Shown here one piece after another: positions 56,286-64,000 of a stretch of 64,000 nt of DNA; positions within the stretch are counted from its first letter, which is position 1; each line of letters starts with the position of its first letter. The notes beneath the pieces are model-generated. The model had not been told where the DNA came from. It saw only the letters and a program-made list of their open reading frames with translations, and searched no databases. The translations under genes and the position numbers were made by a program. This DNA comes from an uncultured Aquimarina sp. (GTDB lineage Bacteria; Bacteroidota; Bacteroidia; Flavobacteriales; Flavobacteriaceae). Location of the stretch: assembly GCA_947498455.1 (NCBI GenBank), contig CANMKK010000012.1, positions 1 to 64,000 on the forward strand. The letters run 5' to 3'.

Positions 56286-56696
56286 CTAAATCACAAAATC
56301 CGCTAATGTCTTATTTTCCAAGACTTTTAGTGTATTATCTCTAACCTCTATCATTAATTCGTGTACTGCACAGGCATTCTCATCAGGGCAATCATCACAT
56401 TTTTCATAAAAATTTAAACTTACACAAGGTAACATTGCAATTGGTCCTTCCAATACCCTAATAACAGAAGCCATTGCTATATCTTTAGGCTCCTTTATTA
56501 AATAATACCCTCCTCCTTTTCCTTTTTTAGACCCTAATAATCCATTTTTACGTAGTGTTAATAATATGCTTTCAAGAAATTTTTGAGAAATATTTTCGCT
56601 TTTTGCTATCTCCGAGATTAAAACAGGATGGTTACATTTATTTCTTGCCATGTAGGTTAAAGCCTTAAGTCCATATTTTGTTTTCTTAGATAACAT
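56286..56696 (-). CDS. Rrf2-family transcriptional regulator
   Basis: A 136-residue winged-helix regulator. The N-terminus KTKYGLKALTYMARN and ISEIAKSENISQKFLESIL with GKGGGYYL are typical. Four cysteines follow (LPC, EKC, DDC, NAC between about 90 and 109), in the region where IscR-type members bind an iron-sulfur cluster. It may therefore sense Fe-S status or redox, by analogy. No isc or suf genes are in the window, so the targets are unknown. Confidence 0.92.
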   Translation of the reverse strand: MLSKKTKYGLKALTYMARNKCNHPVLISEIAKSENISQKFLESILLTLRKNGLLGSKKGKGGGYYLIKEPKDIAMASVIRVLEGPIAMLPCVSLNFYEKCDDCPDENACAVHELMIEVRDNTLKVLENKTLADFVI

Positions 56697-56953
56697 ATAT
56701 AATTTTGTTTTTAAAATCCAACGTAAACGGTATGGTATACTCTATAAATGCGACTATATTTAGAATTTAAGAAAGATTAATAAATTCATTTCACGCATAA
56801 AAAATGTAATTAGAACTATTTTTCGATTAAACACACCTATAAATTAGAAATCAAATTAGTAGCCACAACTCGCTCTAAATAAGATAAAATTACAAGCATT
56901 TATAATGGTACACCTTACGTTTTTTGTAATATCAATACGCTAAAGATACAAAA

Positions 56954-57889
56954 TCAAATCTTTGGAAGAAAAACTTCTGCCATCATACAACGAGCACTAC
57001 CACCACCAAGTTTTTCGATTATTTCTAAATCACTATGAAGAATGGCGCAATGATTTTTTATTTTTGACAACTGCCCAGAAGATAAACTCTTATATGCCCT
57101 AGTAGACATTACCAAATATTTTTCTTTATCTCTCCCCAATACTTGTAACATATTTCCAGCGAAATCATTCACTTGATTTTCTGTTATTGCAACTATTTCC
57201 TTGCCATCACTTTTTAAGTGTTTTATCAAATTCTTACGCTCTTTATTATTATCTATAGCATCCAAACAAACTATGGCAAATGTATCTGCAATACTCATCA
57301 TTACATTGGTATGATATATCGCCAACCTCTTATTATCACAAGTTTGATTCGCAGTAAACATCACGGGAGTATATTCGAAATCTTCACAAAATTCAATCAG
57401 TAATTCTTCATCTGCCCTTGGAGATAATGCACAATATGCTTTTCTGTTAACCCTATCCAAAACAAGACTTCCAGTTCCCTCTAAATAAACTTCTTCTTTT
57501 TCTGCACTGGAGTAATCTACAATATTTTCTATTTCAAAACCCTCACCTTCAATTATCTCTAATACATCCTGACGTCTTTCATCTCTTCGGTTTTTAGCAA
57601 ACATTGGATATAATCCAATATCTCCATTTTCGTGAAAAGATATCCAATTATTAGGAAAAATAGAATCTGGTGTATCATTTTGCAATAAATCATCTATCAC
57701 AATTACCTGAACTCCTGCTTCTTTTAAAACATTCACTAACCCATCAAACTCTTCTTGAGCTTTCTTCGTTATTAGTTTTGTATCTAGGTCTATCTTTTGC
57801 TGATAATAATTATTAATCGCAGTTTGCTCATTCATCCTAAAACGTATAGGACGAATCATCAATATTGTATTTGTTACTTGTTTTTCCAA
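56954..57889 (-). CDS. ctlX: Citrulline-utilisation hydrolase CtlX (amidinotransferase fold)
   Basis: A 311-residue enzyme of the guanidine-modifying superfamily. MIRPIRFRMNEQT, FPNNWISFHENG, YLEGTGSLVLDR, YHTNVMMSI and the C-terminal GGGSARCMMAEVF (nucleophile Cys301) are visible. CtlX enzymes hydrolyse citrulline to ornithine and carbamate-derived products. Its start lies four bases after the arginase stop, so the two form an operon that feeds arginine and citrulline into ornithine. Confidence 0.88.
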   Translation of the reverse strand: MEKQVTNTILMIRPIRFRMNEQTAINNYYQQKIDLDTKLITKKAQEEFDGLVNVLKEAGVQVIVIDDLLQNDTPDSIFPNNWISFHENGDIGLYPMFAKNRRDERRQDVLEIIEGEGFEIENIVDYSSAEKEEVYLEGTGSLVLDRVNRKAYCALSPRADEELLIEFCEDFEYTPVMFTANQTCDNKRLAIYHTNVMMSIADTFAIVCLDAIDNNKERKNLIKHLKSDGKEIVAITENQVNDFAGNMLQVLGRDKEKYLVMSTRAYKSLSSGQLSKIKNHCAILHSDLEIIEKLGGGSARCMMAEVFLPKI

Positions 57890-57893
57890 ACGC

Positions 57894-58856
57894 TTATCGC
57901 AACTCTACTTTATTAATAGATTCTGTTGCAGATTTTAACACATCAAATGCAGCTTCTGCCATTCTATTTCCTTTATGATCCAATGTTGGATTAACTTCTA
58001 CAACTTCGAAACATTTTGTTTTTCCTGTCTCAATAAATGTATGGATAATTTCTTTTACTTCATTAATATCAAATCCCTTTGGCACAGGTGTTCCGGTTCC
58101 ATTAGAAATCATATCACAATCCATACTATCAACATCAAACGAGATGTACAGTATATCACAATCATTTAACCTGTTTACTGCTTCATCTAAGCAAACCTTA
58201 AATCCTCTAAATCGAACTTCTTCTACCGTATAGTTTTTTATCTTCTCATCTGCAATCACGCCATTCTCAGGCTCCTCTGTATCTCTTACTCCAAAATACA
58301 CAACATGCTCAAACTCTACCTTTTTTCCTTCAACTCCTATATTTTTCATTTTATCCCACAAAACACTTGTCTCTTGAGATACTTCGTTAACTTTATATTT
58401 TAAATTATCAGAAGAAAGAGCTGCAGCTAACGGCATCCCATGTATATTCCCTGATGGAGAAGTATAAGGAGAATGAATATCAGCATGAGCATCAATCCAT
58501 ACTACTCCTAATGTTTTATTTGGATATGCCGCTTTTATCCCACTAATTGTTCCTAAAGCTGATGAATGATCCCCTGATAGAACGATTGGGTATTTTTCTT
58601 CTTTTAAATTTTTCTCTACACTATTACTCAATCTAGTACATACATTCAAAACACTTTCTATTCGCTTAGCAAAAGAATTCTTTACTTTATTATAAATAGT
58701 TTCATTCTCAGTTTGAACATCTTCAAAAGAATACAGATTAAAGTAATCATCATCTTGGTTAATCGCGGCTATTTCAATAGCATCAATTCCTAAGTCAGAA
58801 CCTCTGGTTCCTGCTCCTATATCAGATCTGTTTTTAATTAACTTGATTTCTTTCAT
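57894..58856 (-). CDS. rocF: Arginase
   Basis: A ureohydrolase of 320 residues from the start chosen here. Metal ligands are visible in LSGDHSSALGT, WIDAHADIHSP, YISFDVDSMD and VVEVNP. It cleaves arginine to ornithine and urea. I use the ATG at 58856 (MKEIKLIKNRSDIGAGTRGSD), where family members begin; a frame from 58892 would add 12 atypical residues. It is followed directly by ctlX. Confidence 0.9.
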   Translation of the reverse strand: MKEIKLIKNRSDIGAGTRGSDLGIDAIEIAAINQDDDYFNLYSFEDVQTENETIYNKVKNSFAKRIESVLNVCTRLSNSVEKNLKEEKYPIVLSGDHSSALGTISGIKAAYPNKTLGVVWIDAHADIHSPYTSPSGNIHGMPLAAALSSDNLKYKVNEVSQETSVLWDKMKNIGVEGKKVEFEHVVYFGVRDTEEPENGVIADEKIKNYTVEEVRFRGFKVCLDEAVNRLNDCDILYISFDVDSMDCDMISNGTGTPVPKGFDINEVKEIIHTFIETGKTKCFEVVEVNPTLDHKGNRMAEAAFDVLKSATESINKVELR

Positions 58857-59030
58857 GTAATTCTTATTTTTGGTATTTTCTAATAACGGCAAATGTTATT
58901 GAAATTTTATGTCATTTTCTAATTTAATTGATAAAAAATCACTCACATCCCAGAATTTTAAATCAAGTTCAATGTACTACTAGAGTCAAGAATCAAGACC
59001 AAATGATTAGCTAAGCGCAAGTGTTATCAC

Positions 59031-59098
59031 TGAATTTTCTTTTTCACCTGAGCAAAAAAAAATTCAATTCAGGTTCCGATAATTTCATATAAGAACTG
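59031..59098. repeat. Dispersed repeat B, copy 1
   Basis: The segment tgaattttctttttcacctga, an A run, then ttcaattcagg and taatttcatataagaactg recurs at 60824-60906. ACCTGA and TCAGGT arms allow a hairpin across the A run. Confidence 0.6.
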
Positions 59099-59160
59099 GC
59101 ATTAAAATCTATTCGATACTATCAGAACTTTCCAGTAGTTATGGTAAAAAATAATATATA

Positions 59161-59195
59161 AAAAGCCTTACATAACGCAAGTTAGTAAGGCTTTT
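59161..59195 (-). terminator. Intrinsic terminator after gltA
   Basis: AAAAGCCTTAC (59161-59171) and GTAAGGCTTTT (59185-59195) pair perfectly, with an inner TAAC-GCAA-GTTA stem ending in a tetraloop. It follows the gltA stop on the minus strand. Confidence 0.9.
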
Positions 59196-59213
59196 CTTTT
59201 AGTCTATTTTGTT

Positions 59214-60500
59214 TTATCTTTTTTCTACACTCACAAAAGGCCTATACCCTTCTCCAATGTATATTTGTCTTGGTCTACCTATTGGCTCTTTACGTTGTCG
59301 CATTTCTCTCCATTGTGCAATCCAACCCGGTAATCTCCCCAAAGCAAACATTACTGTAAACATTTCTGTTGGTATCCCTAGTGCTCTATATATAATACCA
59401 GAATAAAAGTCAACATTTGGGTATAATTTTCGCTTAACAAAATATTCATCTTCTAAAGCTACTTTCGCCAGACCTTTTGCAATATCAAGAACTGGATCTT
59501 CCATTCCTAAATCCGCTAATACTTCTTCTGCAGCTACTTTAATTATTTTAGCTCTTGGATCAAAGTTTTTATATACTCTATGTCCAAATCCCATTAAACG
59601 GAATGGATCATTTTTATCTTTTGCTTTTGCTATATATTTTGCTGTATCACCTCCATCGGCTTTGATTGCTTCAAGCATTTCAATAACGGCTTGATTAGCA
59701 CCTCCATGTAATGGACCCCATAGTGCAGAAATACCAGCAGACAATGACGCAAATAATCCAGCATGTGATGAACCAACGATCCTAACTGTAGATGTAGAAC
59801 AATTCTGTTCATGATCTGCATGTAGTATCAACAATTTGTCCAATGCATCATTCACAATTTTATTTTTGGTATACACTCTATTAGGCCTAGCAAACATCAT
59901 TTTATGTAAGTTCTCCACGTACCCTAACGTACTGTCACCATAATCCAATGGCAATCCTTTACGTTTTCTCATCGTCCAAGCTGCCAATACTGGAAATTTT
60001 CCCATTATTTTTACAATCGCCCGATACATCGCATCATCAGAAGCCACATCCACAGATCCAGGATTAAAAGCTATTAAGGCATTTGTAAGAGAGGACAATA
60101 CTCCCATTGGATGCGCACTTTTAGGAAATCCATCCAGAATATTCTTCATATCTTCATCTACATGCAATTCTTCCTTTATATCAGCATCAAACTTTTCTAA
60201 TTGCACTGCTGTTGGTAGTTCTCCAAAAATAAGTAAATATGCCACTTCAAGAAAATCAGCTTTCTCCGCTAACTCCTCAATCGAATATCCACGGTATCTT
60301 AAAATTCCTTTCTCCCCATCTAAAAAGGTAATCGCACTCTCACAACTTCCTGTATTTTTAAATCCAGGATCAAGAGTAGTAACACCTCCTGTAACGCCTC
60401 TGAGGGTTTTAATATCTATTCCAAATTCATTCTGTGTTCCTTCAATAATAGGAAACTCATATTTATTACCGTTGATTTCTAACGTAGCTATTTTTGTCAT
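59214..60500 (-). CDS. gltA: Citrate synthase
   Basis: A 428-residue type II citrate synthase of usual length. LHADHEQNCSTSTVR, GPLHGGANQAV, MGFGHRVYKNFDPRA and the arginine-containing PNVDFYSG are family signatures, with catalytic His in the GGAN and FGHR regions. It condenses acetyl-CoA with oxaloacetate at the entry to the TCA cycle. It is monocistronic, with terminator downstream. Confidence 0.98.
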   Translation of the reverse strand: MTKIATLEINGNKYEFPIIEGTQNEFGIDIKTLRGVTGGVTTLDPGFKNTGSCESAITFLDGEKGILRYRGYSIEELAEKADFLEVAYLLIFGELPTAVQLEKFDADIKEELHVDEDMKNILDGFPKSAHPMGVLSSLTNALIAFNPGSVDVASDDAMYRAIVKIMGKFPVLAAWTMRKRKGLPLDYGDSTLGYVENLHKMMFARPNRVYTKNKIVNDALDKLLILHADHEQNCSTSTVRIVGSSHAGLFASLSAGISALWGPLHGGANQAVIEMLEAIKADGGDTAKYIAKAKDKNDPFRLMGFGHRVYKNFDPRAKIIKVAAEEVLADLGMEDPVLDIAKGLAKVALEDEYFVKRKLYPNVDFYSGIIYRALGIPTEMFTVMFALGRLPGWIAQWREMRQRKEPIGRPRQIYIGEGYRPFVSVEKR

Positions 60501-60823
60501 AGGTTTTTTTAGGGTTTTTGCTGTTATGATAAGGGTTGCTAAAATACAAAATATAGTGTTAAGATATTATTAATCATACGATCTATTTTAACCTTATACA
60601 GACCTTCTATAATTATCTATAAAAAAATAAGAATGTATTAAAAATCTTTGTTTTAAAACATTAAAATTTCACAATTCATCACGGATATATTATTAACAAC
60701 ATTTCTCAAATAAAACTACCTACTCATGTAGTTCTCTTTAAACCAAATTAATTATGAAATGTTGTACACTAAACAAAGTGATTTTTTCTATACTGCTGTG
60801 ATTGGTTTATAAGGAATTATCCT

Positions 60824-60906
60824 TGAATTTTCTTTTTCACCTGAACTAAAAAAAAAAAAAAAAACAACAATTCAATTCAGATTTCGGTAATTTCATATAA
60901 AAACTG
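60824..60906. repeat. Dispersed repeat B, copy 2
   Basis: It matches 59031-59098 on both sides of a longer A run (tgaattttctttttcacctga ... ttcaattcag ... taatttcatataaaaactg). The length difference is mostly in the A run. Confidence 0.6.
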
Positions 60907-60935
60907 CATTTTTCTTCAAATTTCAAAAACTTTAA

Positions 60936-60971
60936 AAAAAAATGCCGAGAAATATTTCTCGGCATTTTTTT
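60936..60971 (-). terminator. Intrinsic terminator after eno
   Basis: A perfect 36-base palindrome centred between 60953 and 60954 with the core ATGCCGAGAAAT/ATTTCTCGGCAT and A/T tracts at the ends. Confidence 0.9.
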
Positions 60972-60986
60972 AACGTATCTATAGAT

Positions 60987-62288
<1,302 letters not shown>

Positions 62289-62469
62289 TTATTTTGTTGG
62301 ATGATTAATTCGCTGCAATATACAAAACCGGTTAAGCTTAACCTTCTTTAGAAAGTCATAATTTATGTGATAAAACTGTACACAACCCTGAAGTTATTAA
62401 CTATAACGTTATAGCACTAAAACACTATTAACCCATATTGTCTTAACAACAAAACACAACCTATTAACC

Positions 62470-63579
62470 CTACTTTTTTGAATTCTTAATGTTTTCTATA
62501 AATTGATCAAATAGATAGATCGAATCATTTGGTCCTGGACTTGCTTCTGGATGGTATTGAACTGAAAAACAATTCTTACTTTTCATTCGTATTCCTGCTA
62601 CGGTATCATCGTTTAAATGAAGATGTGTAATTTCAACATCAGGATGTTTTTCAGTTTCTTCTCTATTAATTGCAAAACCATGATTCTGAGATGTAATTTC
62701 ACCTTTACCGGTAAGTAAGTTTTTTACCGGGTGATTAATACCCCTATGCCCATTATGCATTTTATACGTACTAATACCATTAGCCAATGCAATTACCTGA
62801 TGACCTAAACAAATTCCGAATAAAGGCAAATCCTTGTTAATAATCTCTTTTGCAGTGGTTATTGCTTCTGTTAACGGCTCAGGGTCTCCTGGTCCATTAG
62901 AAAGGAAATACCCATCTGGTTCCCATTCACTAATTTCCTCGAATGTTGCATTATAAGGAAAAACCTTGATATAAGCATCTCGATCAGCCAGATTACGTAG
63001 TATATTATTTTTTATTCCGATGTCCAGAGCTGATATTTTATATGTAGCATTAGGGTCTCCATAAAAATAAGGTTTTTTCGTAGACACTTTAGATGCCAAT
63101 TCCAATCCATTCATATCAGGAACGTTAGCCAATTGTTTCTTCAAACCTTCAATATCATCAACCTCTGTTGATATAACAGCATTCATTGCTCCATTATCTC
63201 TTATATAACTAACCAATGCACGTGTATCTACATCCGAAATTGCAAGGAGATTAGACTTTTCTAAAAATTCCTGTAATGAACTATCCGCTAAACTTCTTGA
63301 AAATTCGTAACTAAAGTTTTTTACAATCAATCCTGCTATTTTAACAGAATCAGACTCAATTTCATCTTTATTCGTTCCATAATTTCCAATATGCGCATTT
63401 GTAGTGACCATAAGTTGTCCAAAATACGAAGGGTCTGTAAAGATTTCTTGATAACCCGTCATACCAGTATTAAAGCAAACTTCTCCAAATGCAGTTCCTT
63501 CTTTACCGACTGCTTTGCCATAAAAAATGGTGCCATCTGCTAATAATATAATTGCCTTTTTTCGAGATTGGTATTTCAT
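62470..63579 (-). CDS. carA: Carbamoyl-phosphate synthase small subunit
   Basis: A 369-residue glutaminase subunit. The N-terminal part (LLADGTIFYGKAVGKEG, FNTGMTGYQEIFTDPSY) is followed by a class I amidotransferase domain with the nucleophile in LFGICLGHQVIAL and the catalytic HPEASPGP. It supplies ammonia to CarB for arginine and pyrimidine synthesis. carB is not adjacent in this window. Confidence 0.97.
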   Translation of the reverse strand: MKYQSRKKAIILLADGTIFYGKAVGKEGTAFGEVCFNTGMTGYQEIFTDPSYFGQLMVTTNAHIGNYGTNKDEIESDSVKIAGLIVKNFSYEFSRSLADSSLQEFLEKSNLLAISDVDTRALVSYIRDNGAMNAVISTEVDDIEGLKKQLANVPDMNGLELASKVSTKKPYFYGDPNATYKISALDIGIKNNILRNLADRDAYIKVFPYNATFEEISEWEPDGYFLSNGPGDPEPLTEAITTAKEIINKDLPLFGICLGHQVIALANGISTYKMHNGHRGINHPVKNLLTGKGEITSQNHGFAINREETEKHPDVEITHLHLNDDTVAGIRMKSKNCFSVQYHPEASPGPNDSIYLFDQFIENIKNSKK

Positions 63580-63661
63580 CCTCTTTAATATTTATTTTAT
63601 AACACTTCTATTATATCTTACTATTTAATAAAAGCTAGTAATCTTTTTAAGTATTCAAAAA

Positions 63662-63692
63662 AAAAGGATAAACGTTTACCGCTTATCCTTTT
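63662..63692 (-). terminator. Intrinsic terminator after rplQ
   Basis: AAAAGGATAA (63662-63671) and TTATCCTTTT (63683-63692) pair across an 11-base loop, with a T tract on the minus strand. It lies 27 bases after the rplQ stop. Confidence 0.8.
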
Positions 63693-63718
63693 ACATTATG
63701 TGAAAATCACATCTTCAT

Positions 63719-64000
63719 TTATTCTTCTTCTGAGCTATTAGTTTCTGGTGCTGGTGCAGCTGGTGCTGTCTCAGATCCTTTACTTCTTCTACCTCTTCTT
63801 GTTGTTTTCTTCTTAGCAGGTTTACCAGCATTATATAACTCGTTATAATCTACAAGTTCTATCATAGCCATATCTGCATTATCTCCAAGACGATTACCTA
63901 ATTTAATAATTCGGGTATATCCTCCTGGTCTATCACCCACTTTAGGAGCAACATCTCTAAACAACTCTGCCACTGCATATTTACTACGTAACTTACTAAA
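63719..64000 (-). CDS. rplQ: 50S ribosomal protein L17, 5' part missing
   Basis: The frame is open to the right edge and starts outside the window. The visible part reads [47 protein letters not shown], the conserved C-terminal half of L17. It is followed by a basic then Pro/Ala/Glu-rich tail ([15 protein letters not shown] ... SSEEE), an extension common in Bacteroidota. The GTG at 63973 is an internal valine, not the start. The rest of the alpha ribosomal operon should lie to the right. Confidence 0.96.
   Translation of the reverse strand, partial: FSKLRSKYAVAELFRDVAPKVGDRPGGYTRIIKLGNRLGDNADMAMIELVDYNELYNAGKPAKKKTTRRGRRSKGSETAPAAPAPETNSSEEE

Larger units (their letters stand above)
58893..59213. 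other. Intergenic region with repeat and gltA terminator
   Basis: This gap of about 320 bases holds a dispersed repeat copy (59031-59098) and the gltA terminator (59161-59195). No gene was seen. Confidence 0.6.
60501..60986. other. Intergenic region with repeat and eno terminator
   Basis: This 486-base gap carries the gltA promoter region, repeat B copy 2 (60824-60906) with a run of 17 A, and the eno terminator (60936-60971). No gene was seen. Confidence 0.55.

Overview
The window looks like chromosome of a marine-type member of the Flavobacteriaceae (Bacteroidota). The evidence is low G+C, very weak ribosome binding sites, many promoter boxes of the Bacteroidota form TAnnTTTG, and lineage-typical families (UpxY-type NusG paralogue, FecI/FecR/TonB receptors with an STN domain, DUF1599, DUF3667, DUF4293, a Rho with a long disordered insert, CtlX). 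The gene set resembles Aquimarina-like genomes, but genus cannot be settled from sequence inspection alone.

Positions 1-22000 hold the accessory part: a biosynthetic gene cluster read right to left on the minus strand. Its order is a NusG/UpxY-type antiterminator (21420-21977), a 1.36 kb leader-like gap with GC-rich hairpin repeats, a JmjC-like cupin (19143-20057), a 2,4-diaminobutyrate aminotransferase (17547-18935), a 4909-residue PKS/NRPS megasynthase (2787-17516) and a second NRPS cut by the left edge (1-2774). The megasynthase reads FAAL-ACP-KS-AT-ACP-aminotransferase-C-A-PCP-E-C-A-PCP, the architecture that makes a beta-amino fatty acid and passes it to a peptide. The first A domain has the textbook threonine code and is followed by an epimerase. 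The second has an acidic pocket that would suit a basic residue such as the diaminobutyrate made next door. The third (second protein) looks aliphatic. The likely product is a beta-amino-acyl lipopeptide; its length and release mechanism lie outside the window.

Positions 22000-30600 hold a trans-envelope signalling and uptake set on the plus strand: ECF sigma factor, FecR anti-sigma factor and two tandem paralogous TonB-dependent receptors with STN domains. The second receptor has its own near-consensus promoter with an operator-like dyad upstream. Whether this set serves the neighbouring lipopeptide is an open question.

From 30900 to the right end the window is mostly housekeeping: msrA, an SH3/Ala-rich coiled-coil protein, clpS, prmA, tpiA, an orphan DppB-type permease, a DoxX-DUF6624 fusion, duplicated DUF1599, folP and cdaA (sharing a symmetrical divergent promoter region with DUF1599), a frameshifted DUF3667 gene, an MsbA-like ABC transporter, truA, a YfcE-like phosphodiesterase, DUF4293, rho, folD, ffh, a GNAT enzyme, a TPR histidine kinase, argS, a CpcT/CpeT-type lipoprotein, an Rrf2 regulator, a rocF-ctlX arginine/citrulline operon, gltA, eno, carA and the 3' part of rplQ. 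Strong hairpin terminators follow rho, gltA, eno, rplQ, tpiA, the SH3 gene and the phosphodiesterase gene. Three small dispersed repeat families occupy several intergenic gaps. No tRNA, rRNA, CRISPR array or insertion sequence was seen.
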